64,000 bases of DNA, taken from contig NC_088937.1 of the NCBI RefSeq assembly GCF_033473495.1, forward strand, positions 3,968,001-4,032,000. The letters are read 5' to 3'. This DNA is from Cercospora beticola (taxonomy: Eukaryota > Ascomycota > Dothideomycetes > Mycosphaerellales > Mycosphaerellaceae). Shown piece by piece: positions 12,237-22,973 of the stretch. Position numbers and translations under genes: made by a program. A model generated the notes under the pieces. It had not been told where the DNA came from and made no database searches. It worked only from the letters and a program-made list of their open reading frames with translations. Position 1 is the stretch's first letter. Each line of letters opens with the position of its first letter.

Positions 12237-12686
12237 GGGACAGGTCAGCCTATGCACGAATTCAACATGGATACGAATGATGATCAGAACGATGAATGTG
12301 CTTTGTGCGGTGACCAGAAGTATCGTGGTGAGATATTCGACTTTGCCCTACGGCTTGCCCTTGAAATTGCGTCGTCCCGCCCTGCTAATCGTGCTGACGG
12401 GATTAGGATCGGCCGAAGTAGTGAAGTGAAACCTTTGATTACACTAAGCATGGGCATTCGCAAGATGAGTGATCACTGTCATTGCGATTTTTTTTTTATC
12501 CTGGCTACGAGAGCCAACTAAGAGAAGCTAAGTCATGAAGGGGAGTCTCGACTATCATGATCGGATCGTCGAAATCTCACTTGGTCTATCTGCGTAAGCT
12601 TAGATCTCAGCTTGCCTCTTAATCGATCACCATTACTAACATCACCAATACTGGCCAGGATCTTGATCTTCAGGAAGTTCAGGGAC
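12237..12686. other. short intergenic region with poly-T tract
   Basis: Separates the transporter stop from the tyrosinase ATG. It holds a run of nine or more T near 12488-12497; otherwise nothing recognised. Confidence 0.5.
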
Positions 12687-13906
12687 ATGATTGAAGAGAC
12701 ACGAAACAAGTTCAGTATCAAGCGATTCTTCAGCATCACAAGATCCTACGAGAAACTGCCTAGCGAGGATCTGTCTGAGGATGAAGTCGAGAGTGGCTCA
12801 AGTGAAGACAAGAATGCCACGAGTACGGATGCAACCCGCAGCCAAGTATACGTCCCTCTGGCCATCTTGACACTCCTGGCAGTTTCCCTTGCCGCGGCTC
12901 TCTGGGCCTGGCCGACCATCAAGACTCTCCCATCGACATTTGGCGTTCCAATTAATCGCTGCAGTAACGGCAATGTCCCAACAATACGTCGTGAATGGCG
13001 GACTTTGACTGAAGGAGAGCAAATCAACTATATCTCTGCCATTCAATGCTTACGAAATTCCCAATCACACTTCTTCCCTGACAGGGGAGATATCAGTCGA
13101 TACATGGATTTCGTATACGCGCACTACGAGAACCTTTTTGGAATGCACCACGCTGCAGGATGCCTGCCTTGGCATCGATGGCTTCTCGCGTTATTTGAGC
13201 AGAGTCTGAGAGACGAATGCGAGTATGAAGGTTCGATGCCTTATTGGGATTGGAGTTTGGATTGGAACGATCCGGGAAGATCACCAGTGTTTGATGAAAC
13301 GTTTGGCTTTGGAGGTGATGGGAACCCGACGCGGGAATCTACAATATTGAATGGGAGTTGTGTGACCACGGGGCCGTTTGCGAATATGATGATTCCGAAA
13401 TTTCCAGAGGCGAGTCCTGGTGAGGAACATTGTTTGAGTAGGGAGTTTGGGTGGAAGCATGGTGCTCATGGAGATAAGCTGAGAAAGGACTTTTTGCGAG
13501 GTGTGTTGCAAGAGGCAACGTTTTGGAATTTCACGAGGGCGTTTGAGCGGGGGCCTCATGATACCATACATGGGTATATTGGTGGGGTTCTTCCGACCGT
13601 GTATTCTCCGGCAGGCGAGTCAAGTTACAAGTTTTGCCATGTACAACGTGTGAGCTGACCTTAGTAGCAGATTCCATCTTTTATCTTCACCATGGTCAAA
13701 TCGATAGATTGTGGGCGATATGGCAGAAAGCTGCCCCCGGACACGGAACAGATTACGCTGGTTATTATACATTGAACACAGATGCACCCGCAAGAAAAGA
13801 CGATATTATCCCTTCCAAAGATCTTGCGAGGAATGTGACGGTCGCTGACATTTTAGATATTGAAGGAGATATACTCTGTTACCAATATGATAGTTATAAC
13901 GTCTAA
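12687..13906 (+). CDS. Membrane-anchored tyrosinase (type 3 copper oxidase)
   Basis: Two exons, 12687-13614 and 13671-13906, 387 residues. The start is the ATG of MIEETRNKF; the longer open frame begins at a TTG. A cytosolic tail of about 45 residues is followed by one membrane helix (VPLAILTLLAVSLAAALW), so this is a type II membrane protein with the catalytic domain outside the cytosol. Copper site A is seen in HYENLFGMHH...LPWHRWLLALFE with the PYWDW motif after it; copper site B in HDTIHGYIGG and, across the intron, FYLHHGQIDRLW. All six copper-ligand histidines appear present. Such enzymes hydroxylate or oxidise phenols, in melanin or in tailoring of secondary metabolites and peptides. 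The intron that joins PA to DSIFYLHH has a GC donor (AG|GCGAGT) and CAG acceptor. C-terminal lid domain is absent or very short. Confidence 0.92.
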
Positions 13907-14701
13907 AAACCGGTTTTTCCCATAACATCCGCTCTGTTGCCCGGAGACTATTCAATTCTACCGTAGAGACAACAAGAGCACCACACTCTCATTTCTTGGC
14001 TACGCATCAAGACAATGATGACCCGTTGCTGAGTTGCTAGACAAGTTTCCCGGACTCATTGTCGGCTCATTCGAACTTGTTGCTTTCACGACATCAGCTG
14101 TTCCGCACGTGTGTTGGGCTACTTCGAATGACCTCGCCAGAGACTCTTGAGCTGACACGACCTGTTGTGCAGCAAACTGTCCAGGCATGGCACTGCCGTA
14201 GGAGAATATAAAGCAACACCACAATGTTACACTTCCTTTCTCGAGAAAAGCGTGTTGTAATTTGCGACGCACGATGCCGCACGCAACTGCAAAGTGTCGG
14301 CATCAAGCCGATCGAGATTTTTGCCAGAAAGTACTTTGCAGGTCGAAGAACAGGGTGTTACTGCGATTGCAGTTTGAGGCTATGTACAGAGCCAATTGTT
14401 TTGCTTCCTCCCCTTTGTCTTTCGAATAGTATTGCAACATCACTCTGTCCCACAGCAGAAGGTATCTATGAAGGACTCGGACGGCACTCCTCACACTCCA
14501 GGGAGCCCACCGCCTTGCATCGAAGATAATCGTTGGTCAAAGCAGATCGATTCGTACTTCAAGGTATAGATATGCTACAGCTATTAGTATGGGAACTCTG
14601 ATGCCTTGGTAACAAGCATTCCATCGACATACCAATAACCGAATGCGCAACGCATTCTTTCTTGACAGGATCCAGGAACAATAGAAGAGTGAAAGACGCT
14701 C
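13907..14701. other. intergenic, nothing recognised
   Basis: Between the tyrosinase and the first peptide gene. No supported coding sequence. Confidence 0.4.
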
Positions 14702-14854
14702 CTAGTTGTAGCAGATGACACAGCTGGGATCAGAATCACCCTCGCAACACGGTAGTGTTCCTCTCGTATCCAGATCTTTGGCAACGAGGATCTCGCCAGC
14801 CGGCATGGCGCAAACGAGGCCGATGAGGGTTGTGGCGATGAAGAGGAACCTCAT
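14702..14854 (-). CDS. Small secreted Cys peptide 1 (50 aa)
   Basis: Single short frame from the ATG at 14854; 50 residues. The first 16 residues form a clear signal peptide (MRFLFIATTLIGLVCA). A pro-region of about 15 residues ends in DLDTR, and the C-terminal part carries CC at 36-37 and C-x2-C at 45 and 48. It is plainly related to the two peptides at 16090 and 17221: same signal sequence, same pro-region pattern, same CC and C-x2-C, but with only seven residues between CC and the second pair and no C-terminal tail. An arginine just before the cysteine part may be a processing site. Function unknown; effector, antimicrobial peptide or peptide-product precursor are all possible. Confidence 0.7.
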   Translation of the reverse strand: MRFLFIATTLIGLVCAMPAGEILVAKDLDTRGTLPCCEGDSDPSCVICYN

Positions 14855-14965
14855 TTTTGGGCAGGAGAGACCGTGGTCTGGTATGTTTGGCTGAGAAAGT
14901 AGCAGGTAGGTAGACGAGTCGAGCGGTTGATGGTGGGTAGCAAAAAACAAAAGCAGCTCTATATC

Positions 14966-14974
14966 TATATATAT
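14966..14974 (-). promoter_or_regulatory. TATA-like element of peptide 1
   Basis: A TATATATA run about 112 bases upstream of the ATG at 14854. Matching AT-rich elements lie upstream of the other two peptide genes. Confidence 0.4.
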
Positions 14975-16089
14975 GAGTGCTTTGAGACATACGGGAACGT
15001 GAAATGAGTTCTGCTGGGGATTGCTAACAGAGTTCTATCTCGGATCCCAAGACTAAGACTTTGTCTTGACGACGCAATGGCCGACGATATCGCGAGATGC
15101 CTTGAACGCGGATTACTGATCTTTGCAGGACTAGCCTTCACGTTGAGGCTAGTGAAAATTGGCGTTGGGTCAGTCGGAGATTCGAGAGGCCAGAGTAGGA
15201 ATGACATAAGCCGCTTGTGATCTCTTGGGCCTAGGATGGCACTGTTGCAGGAGTTGCGGTCGTCCGGCTCAGGCCGAATCGTTTGAGGCAATGACTGCAG
15301 CCAACTAACAATCGTTAACAGGATGATCGAGTTGTTGATCGACCATCACTAGGTTGCACGTAGCAATTGATTGAGATAGTTTCGACTGTAGGCATTGTAG
15401 AAACACACGCGTTCTAGACACTTTGAATGCCCAGAGAATACGTTCGGAGGAAAGATCTTGAGGGAGTGAGGTACACAAATTGTCTAGGCAGGCCGGCTTT
15501 GCTTAGCAGCAGAGGGATCCAGTGCAATTGTTTAATAGAAAGTCGACCTGAGTTGCAACCACTAGCCTTGGCAATCTGGTCAACGGCCGTAGTCATTTAT
15601 GATCGGACAACTGCAAGCCTTACGACAGAGTCCTCGTGGACCGAGCCGGATGTGCCACGAAGCGGTCTGTTTAGTCAGGAAAAACTACAGACTATCCTCA
15701 TGTGCTTATCTCACATGGCAAAAAATAATGTTACACGATAGGAATGGCGTTGGAAGCAGCAATCGAGCTGATTCTCGACGTCTCTATGAATGCTATGCAC
15801 AGAGATTATTGAACATTCCTGTCCTTCTCTCTCGAAAAAAAAAACAAAATGATAATCTGCAGCGCTGCACAGCAGTCGCACATCCAGCACGCTTAGATAG
15901 CTGTTCAAGTTGCGCGGAAGACGTTGTGTTGCATGGCAGTGGCCCTTGGCGTGGTAGCGAGTCTAGGCCAGAGTTGAAGGCAGGGATCTGACCTTCGCAT
16001 AAGCCTCTGAAGGCGAATGGGTTCGGGCTCAAGTGATATCTCTGCGACATACCAGTTCTTAGACCCCCGACGGCCTTCTGAACGCCAAT
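14975..16089. other. intergenic; holds a dispersed repeat fragment
   Basis: No gene seen. Bases 15552-15578 are a near-identical (26 of 27) inverted match to 47238-47264, inside the inverted-repeat element described there. An A-rich run occurs near 15836-15848. Confidence 0.45.
15552..15578 (-). repeat. Fragment of the dispersed element at 47.2 kb
   Basis: Twenty-six of 27 bases match the reverse complement of 47238-47264, including the palindromic GTTGCAAC core. Similarity fades on both sides, so this is a short remnant. Confidence 0.45.
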
Positions 16090-16278
16090 CTATTGATGGA
16101 AAGGGCCGGTGTAGCACGGAACGCAGCCATTGACTCGGATATAGTTGCCGTTCTTGTCCTGCGCACAACACGGCGGGGTCTGTCTCATCTCTAGATCTTC
16201 GACGATGAGATTGTTCGCGGTTGGAATGGCGCAAACGAGGCCGATGAGAGTCGTGACAGCCAGTAGAAGGAATCGCAT
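16090..16278 (-). CDS. Small secreted Cys peptide 2 (62 aa)
   Basis: Single frame from the ATG at 16278; 62 residues. Signal peptide of about 17 residues (MRFLLLAVTTLIGLVCA), pro-region ending in DLEMR, then a cysteine domain with CC at 37-38 and C-x2-C at 52 and 55, with 13 residues between, including an NGNYI turn. It has the same length and spacing as peptide 3. The gene sits in a duplicated segment: the 3' flank (CTG-GTATGT at 16047-16055 on the minus strand) and a 24-base upstream block (16536-16559) both recur around peptide 3. Function unknown. Confidence 0.75.
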   Translation of the reverse strand: MRFLLLAVTTLIGLVCAIPTANNLIVEDLEMRQTPPCCAQDKNGNYIRVNGCVPCYTGPFHQ

Positions 16279-16393
16279 TTTCGGAGTGTTGAGTTTGGGG
16301 TTTTATGCTGAAATGAATTAGATCGAGAAGCCGTCGAAGAGGTGAGTCTAGGAGGTGAGAAATGGAGGACTGGAGGCCATAAAGGATGGATCA

Positions 16394-16400
16394 CTATATG
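16394..16400 (-). promoter_or_regulatory. Weak TATA-like element of peptide 2
   Basis: CATATAG on the minus strand about 116-122 bases before the ATG. Next to it lies GTGAGGGATTAAA (plus strand), nearly the same as the block upstream of peptide 3. Confidence 0.3.
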
Positions 16401-16535
16401 CAATCGCGCCGTGAGTGAGGGATTAAAACCACGGTGTGCTTCGATGAAACATGGATTCATTGCCACTAAGACTGCTCCTTTTCGGAAATACCCAAACAGT
16501 CGATTGCACCTTGGAACAGTAACGAATCAACGATG

Positions 16536-16559
16536 GTGCCGCGAGACACCGTGAACATG
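16536..16559 (+). repeat. Duplicated upstream block, copy 1
   Basis: A 24-base block upstream of peptide 2 that recurs with two mismatches at 17641-17664 upstream of peptide 3. It marks the outer edge of a tandem duplication of the peptide unit. Confidence 0.6.
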
Positions 16560-17220
16560 GTCAGAGACCCTTCCGCATATAGCCCTACGATAAATACGGC
16601 ACAGAAGGGCTTTCGCTCAACCCTATTCTCCATTGTTTGGGCCAGTGCTGAGCATGAATTCAAAATGGGTATGATCGATGACGAACAATGAGCCTTCTAC
16701 CTTACCGAGAAATGTCAATGCGAGACAAGTACCTTCGAGTTCCGTCGCCAAATCAGTCGATCCTGCTAATGCAGTCAAACTACTTGATTATGTCAGGCAT
16801 GGAAGTCGTCAATGATGGCTGGTAACCATTACTGCGACATTTCATTCGACAATCAAGGGCGACTCAGAAAAGCTGAGTCGCCAAAAGGAAAAAAGAAGCA
16901 GCGGTACCGGCTCGCAATAGGGGTCCCGAGCAAAAGTTGGCAGGCTTTTTGATGTTCCAACGAATGCTTTGCATAAAGGATTAAGATTGTCCTTCTCCTC
17001 CTCTGAAAACGATATCCAAACCAGAGGCAGGGGTTGGCTCTCCAGTAACACGAGAAACGTCGTTGTTCATTGCGTAGTCGTCCTTTTTGCAGCAAATCAG
17101 GCTAGAGTCAGAGACTGGGCTCTGGTATTTGCGTTGCTCTTCGAAATTTCACGGGTTCGGAAGGAAATAGTCTCCTTCAACATACCAGTAAAGCGCCCGA
17201 CGCTATTCAAAGTACCAATC
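16560..17220. other. spacer between duplicated peptide units
   Basis: No gene seen. It contains part of the duplicated 3' flank of peptide 3 at its right end. Confidence 0.45.
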
Positions 17221-17409
17221 TTAGCTCTTGGGAGGGGGCCCGAAGCCGCACCACTCGCAGCCTCCGACATAGATTGGGTTTCCATTCTTGTCCGAGTCGC
17301 AACATGGCGGCTCTCTCTTCTCCAGCTGCCTGGCTACGACTTTGTCTGCTGTTGGCAAGGCGCAGACGAGGCCAGCGAGGGCGGCGGTAGCGAGCAATAG
17401 AAATTTCAT
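17221..17409 (-). CDS. Small secreted Cys peptide 3 with Kex2-type KR site (62 aa)
   Basis: Single frame from the ATG at 17409; 62 residues. Signal peptide of about 17 residues (MKFLLLATAALAGLVCA), a pro-region of about 15 residues ending in LEKR, and a mature part of 30 residues starting EPPCC. Cysteines are at 36, 37, 51 and 54, enough for two disulphides. The KR at 31-32 is a classical Kex2 processing site; peptides 1 and 2 have a single arginine at the same place. The mature end is Gly/Pro-rich (GFGPPPKS). This is the family member that best suggests a processed secreted peptide. Function unknown. Confidence 0.78.
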   Translation of the reverse strand: MKFLLLATAALAGLVCALPTADKVVARQLEKREPPCCDSDKNGNPIYVGGCEWCGFGPPPKS

Positions 17410-17493
17410 CGTGGTTGAGTTGAATTGGATGAGTAGCTTGATGTGTAGGTGAGCTTAAGGAACGAACGGAGTAGCAAAGGTCGCAGATGTCTA

Positions 17494-17502
17494 CATATAT
17501 AC
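17494..17502 (-). promoter_or_regulatory. TATA-like element of peptide 3
   Basis: TATATATG on the minus strand about 85-93 bases upstream of the ATG at 17409. Confidence 0.4.
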
Positions 17503-17640
17503 AAGTCCGCATGTGAGGGGTTAAAGACATGGTTTGCTAGAGCTGACATGCAGTCGCTGACCTCTGGAGCTGCACGGAAACTTCTGTCTAGGATTTTCAA
17601 AGTGTTGATCGTTACCTAATATCCCGGCACAACGACGAAG

Positions 17641-17664
17641 ATGCCGCGACACACCGTGAACATG
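17641..17664 (+). repeat. Duplicated upstream block, copy 2
   Basis: Second copy of the block at 16536-16559; see there. Confidence 0.6.
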
Positions 17665-20349
17665 AGCCTATGAGCTCTCCTGACTTGCCTTCACTTCTGC
17701 GCTGGTACATCTGGTCGTGCTCTGGGCCCAAGGCTCGCTCAGTAGACGCAAGAATCCCGATCGCTATCTTATTTTCACCTAGAGCTGAGGGGATGGCGGT
17801 CCGAGAAGACAGGCGTCATGTGGAGTGCAGATACCAACAAGGCTCCTGCATGTCAAAGAGTAAATCCCTTTCATGGTTCGACAGCGAGCTTGTGTTGGCT
17901 TATTTGACGCAGTGACGGCGGTAGAGGCGAAGTAGATCCATCATAGTTCCTGGATATAGCGCTCAGAGAACACCGGCTCTGCTTGCCGGGACTTCGTAAA
18001 GGGAACAGAGCAGCTCATTGGCGTTTCTGCACTGCAGGACTTGTAAGCTTCGCCGGAGCAGCGGTATGCGTTTGGAGCAGCAATGGGTAGAAGGTAGTAA
18101 TATCCTGGCAGCCCTCACGCCTACCCTTCACTCAATAGTGGCGCAAATCTGCAGAGTAGAAGCCCTATAGAAGCCCTATTGTAGGGCTAACGCTCTGATA
18201 CAGCCCGGGCACGTCATAGTCACCTCGGTGCACCGACCGACGGAGCTTTTGACGCATAAGTATGAGTCCATGCAAGTCCCCAAATATTGCTGGCCGCGCA
18301 ACATCACACTCTGCAACACAGAAAGACTTTGACATCAGGCTTCTCCCAGGAAGAGCCCTCGACGCTGAGCCTTCCCCGAAATTTCATGGACCAGTGCAGT
18401 GAGAGATGCATGTCTCCTACAGATCAGTGTCGTCCGGGAGTACGTTGTATGGACATGTCAATCTCGCATTCGACCTCGGAGAGTGCGTCTTGTAGCTGGT
18501 TTCGAATAGCTCCAGATATCTCCGAACATCCGAGCGGGTCCTACGACCTTCAGCTCCAGGCCTGAGAGCAAGCGACATCACTCCACGTCAGTCTTCACTC
18601 TACATTCTTCGTAGCTACCAGGCGGAGACACTGTCTGGATGATCAGGCACCAAGGACAGAGGCAGACTGACAACCCTCAAGCCTAAGGCAAACCTACGAG
18701 GCCTCAATCATTCTCACATGAGCCTCATTGGTGTGGCTAGCCGGATAGCAGGGCTCTGACAGCAGTTCCGCCCATTACCTCGCCAGACATCGTCAGACAC
18801 GTGAGCAACGCAGAGGCAGCCGCTCCAGGAGTTTTCAAGCGAGGAAGCAAAACAACAGCCACCGCAAGTTCCAATCCCAGCATGTCTATGATCTAAATGC
18901 TGGCCGCCGGACAGTACCAGGTCTAATAAATGGAAGGTTGTGGGGCATGGCCATCGTACAGGCACTCTTCTGATACGACCGGGCAATATTCAGAGATCGG
19001 TCCGTCGGTGAGGAGGAAAGTTCACAAGTTCAGCTTGAATGTCCATGGATGTCGTGTTGTTGTTTCTCATGTCGCAAGCTGCTGACGCTTTCTCGCTACT
19101 CCGCGATTCTTCTGGTCTTCGATTGGACGTGTTTCGTGGAGACTGGCAGAAATGAATCTGGCACATTGATACCCAAAGTCATGCCAGGCTCATCTGGGAG
19201 AGCGGCGGCGGAGGAGATGTGACTTGTTCGTTGTGTGAAGAAGAAAGTGGAAATGCAATTGCAATTGTGGATCTGGCGGCAGTGGCCGTGCACGCGACAT
19301 CCGCTCACGCCACCTCCTACTCGTCTTCCTCTTCTGCTTCTCATCATCCGCCATCGGCAACGCCATACCGTGAAGCTCTTCATCGCCATTCGCCGTGAAT
19401 CATCTCGATTTGACCCTTACGGGCAGAGTGTCGTCTTTCTGGCCGTTCTGAGGCAATGCCGAACGTCTTAGGCAATGATGCCGTACGAACAGGCGTGGAC
19501 GCTCACGTGCCGGATACCAGGACCAGGCTGCATAAGTGCCCCAGCATCTCCGGGATTGTGCTAATTCCAACGCACCCAAGGTCCAGGATCCCATCCCCTT
19601 CGTTTCGGCGACGACTGCTGCACAACTGCACAATTGACAGGTTCCGCGTCTCGCTGAAGCGCGAAAAGCAGAGCTTATCCGAATTTTGAACAAGTCTTCT
19701 GTCGTCTATCGCAGATCATGCTGCTAGTCGCCCTCGGTGCCCACATTGCAATGCTTCGGTCGGGTCTTCAGCACGTTACACGCATGCGCCGCAGATCATT
19801 ACTTTCCATATTGGATCTCTGCTCTCATTCACATTTGCAAGACTGTTGTGGTATTCGCGCGAGCCACAAGTCCTCAATCGAACTGGAAGGTTTAGCCCAA
19901 ACGAGCTGCCGACATGCTGCCATGATGCTTGAGCAGGCGACGTCAACTGTACCGTTCGGTAGCTCATGCTGGTCGCGAGAGCTCAACTGCTGCCTTCGGC
20001 CAGGTGCACCCTCGTCAAGCTTCTGCTACTCGTCAGAAAATCCTCCTCTCCAGCTCATATCCCTAGCACATTTAGCGCGAGCCACAGAGCTCTTGACCAG
20101 AAAACGCGTAGTGCTGAGCCCGCCACTGTGGTACGCACAACTGTCAATGCGTCCGAGATGCATGCACATAAGATGTCCTCATCCATCCCTCTGGGAAGGA
20201 AGTCGCTGTACCTCGATCAACAAGGGCGAAAATTCCACATCATCTGATCTTTGTTCGCAGGCCGGCAATGATCAAACTTCGTATTAATCTTTTAATCTCT
20301 GCTTCACGCTCTTTTTAGGACATCGACCCCATCAATTCAATACACGACC
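17665..20349. other. long non-coding-looking stretch
   Basis: No supported gene in 2.7 kb. A plus-strand frame of 189 codons (19718-20287) starts with ATG just upstream of the receptor gene but has no recognisable domain and an unlikely composition; it may be chance or part of a long leader. A small tandem duplication (AGCCCTAT repeated) lies near 18159-18186. Confidence 0.4.
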
Positions 20350-22016
20350 ATGGCGACCGATGCCATACACGCGCCCAATGGAGCCAAGAGCCTCTCGCCA
20401 CTTCCTCCCGTCATTCACCGAGGCCTGTCAGCCATCACCGCATTCGGTCTGCTGTCACTGCTGTCGACCGCCGTTCTGTTTATACATCTCGTCTATCGCC
20501 TATTTCGCCGGGACAAATCGACCTTCCCCCGCTTTCACCAGTATCTGATTCTTCTAATCAACCTCCTCTTCGCCGACCTTCAGCAAGCTCTTGGATTCGT
20601 CCTCAGTCTACAGTGGCTTGCAGACAATGGCATCTTCGCCCTCACTCCATCATGCTGGACTCAAGCGTGGTTCCTCAACACCGGCGACGTCAGCAGTTGT
20701 GTGTCCACGCTCGCAATGGCATGCCACCTGTTTGGTGACATTATTTTCGACTACCGCCTCAGCCGCATACCTTTTCTTATCTCCATTGCCGGGATCTGGA
20801 CATTTTCACTCTTTCTCGCAACTATTGGTATGTGCCGATCAGCTACTGCCGAGCTCGAATAGAGCTGACTATCTCAGGCATAATAATGCATCCTCACGAT
20901 TTCTACATGCGTGCTGGGATGTGGTGAGTTCTTGCACCGCACCATCTCGGCAATCTTATCAATCATAGATGACTGATCATCTCGCGTGCAGGTGCTGGAT
21001 CAACGAAGAATATATGCATGAGCGTCTGTGGTTACACTATGTCTGGATCTTGTTCAGTGAGTGATCTTCTGCCGTCCATGATACTCACCTGTCTGACCTC
21101 TTTCGCAGCCGAATTCGCTGTCGTCGGACTGTACACGACAATGTTCATCGTCCTGCAGCGCAGAATCAAGGATTTCTTCTACGTCTCATCCCAACATCAG
21201 ATGCGAGCTGAATCCGCCGCTCGCTCGGTCATCATCTACCCCGTGGTATATGTTATTTGCACGCTGCCAGCTGTCGTGGCCCGGTTGCGTGACATGACTG
21301 GGCATAGCGTCGGCTATGCTGAACTCACCTTTGTAGGAGTCATGATGACGAGTAATGGCTGGCTCGACGTACTCGTCTATGCGCTGACCCGACAAAGTCT
21401 CGTCTTTGGCATGCAAGCACCAGACGGCGAAGACGAGAATGTCCATGGACTGGATACTTTCACCTCTTGGGATCCATATCACCATGATGAGCTCCGGGAC
21501 CAATTGACAGACTTGTCACCCCCTATGTCCTATGGCAGTAAAGGTCGCAAAAAGGAACAGCAAGCATTTAATAGGAAGGACAGCATGACGGGATTACTTC
21601 CAGGCGACCCATTTGCGAAACAACCTCCTGTCGTTCAGTACTACGATCAAGGACTCGCGGCGCCACAATCCGTGGTACGTATCACCAGGAGCGAAGGCGA
21701 TTTGAGGAAACCTGGCATGCGTTTCCCGCGAAGGCGTGATCCCAGTAGAAACGTCCGAACAGCCAGTCCGGAAGAGGAGAAGCAGGTGACACTGTTGCAA
21801 TGTTCCGCGGCTCCTGGTGAGCAGAGTAAGAATGGCAAAACTTCAGAGCAACGGCATGATTCTATACAGGCTGAGGACGGCATTGATCCGGACGGCATTG
21901 GGATTGCGATTGACGGGATTAGGACTGCAACGGATAGCATTGGAATTGCGAGGAGCGAATCTCCAAGCACGTCTGGGAGTCACCAGGTCGTGAAGGAGCC
22001 AGCGGAAAGGACATGA
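20350..22016 (+). CDS. Seven-helix receptor, Git3/Gpr1-like GPCR
   Basis: Four exons: 20350-20827, 20878-20923, 20992-21056 and 21109-22016, 498 residues. Seven hydrophobic helices can be placed: about 28-52, 62-85, 98-125, 138-165, 180-205, 245-265 and 280-300. Characteristic pieces are a long helix 5 ending in LQRRIKDFF, helix 6 with IIYPVVYVICTLP, and helix 7 with SNGWLDVLVYALTR, the pattern of the Git3/Gpr1 nutrient-sensing receptors and their fungal relatives. Such receptors signal through a G-alpha protein to cAMP at the plasma membrane. The cytosolic tail is long (about 200 residues), charged, Ser-rich and ends in a short tandem repeat built on DGI-type units (DGIDPDGIGIAIDGIRTATD). 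Ligand unknown. Confidence 0.88.
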
Positions 22017-22973
22017 ATTGTACAGATGACTCGGATACCGTGGATAGACTTGTGATACCCCAGGGGAAGGTTTCGCTTTGTTGTCAGGACATGAGTTTGA
22101 GTGGTGTGATGAGTTTGTTGACTCGGCGTCCTCGCTGCACGTGGTGGCCACGCTACATACACAAAAGTCATGCCATGGACTTTCGCGTAAGGTGAAACAT
22201 TGGGTAGTGGATGAGGTGAGATGTACAAGGGATCTTCTCCTCCCCTGCTGCTGCTCATGAACCCTATGCAGGCACCGTGGTCTTCGCGATGATCACTAAA
22301 ATGTCCCTTGGCAAACGTCGGATCGAAATGCTGTCTGTGTGGAAGTGCAATGATGATGGTGTCCGGGGAAGACTCGCCGCTCCGAGTTGGCATAGATGAC
22401 ACGTGCTACATCAGCTTCTAGGAAAAACCCAAGAAGAGAACATACGGAAAGGTTATTATGCGATATCAAGAAGTGACAGCTTCCTTCCTTCGGGCGTTTT
22501 TGTGCCTCAGGTTCCCACCCGTGGGCTTCTGCGAAGCGAGTGTGCATCCTCCTCCAACTTTTCAAAGTTGTGCTACATGGCCCATTGCACTGACTTGTCC
22601 AACAAAGTCTTCAATTCTCGCTGTCGTCAAGCACAAATGACTTCGGCGCTCCATGGGTCGCAAGGATGTCCTTTCTTTGCCAAGTTCTTCCCCGAACCCT
22701 CTCTCCGCATCCGAGGGGCAACGTGAACGCGACGCGTCGAAGCGTGTCTTTGTAGTCAAGCGTATCTCTTTCCAAGGACGATACAGCAATATCGCACTGC
22801 CGAGCCTCTTCCGACTCAACCTGATGTGTGATCTGGCCATCAACGTAGCCTGGACCTGAGGAACGGCACTACTTCGCATCCATAGTGAAGAAACAGCATC
22901 GCAACACGAACTTCGCGAAACAACACCCGGAACCCGAACACGATCACGGCCGGAGGCGCATTTCGCAGAAGCT
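22017..22973. other. intergenic, nothing recognised
   Basis: No supported gene between the receptor and F-box-like copy B. Confidence 0.4.

Noticed and set aside
12687..17409. Calling the peptide/tyrosinase block an established ribosomal-peptide cluster
   Set aside because: No UstYa-type enzyme and no repeated core peptide; kept only as a hypothesis.
19718..20287. 189-codon plus-strand frame before the receptor gene
   Set aside because: ATG-started but no domain, odd Cys/His/Ser-rich composition and no link to the receptor frame.
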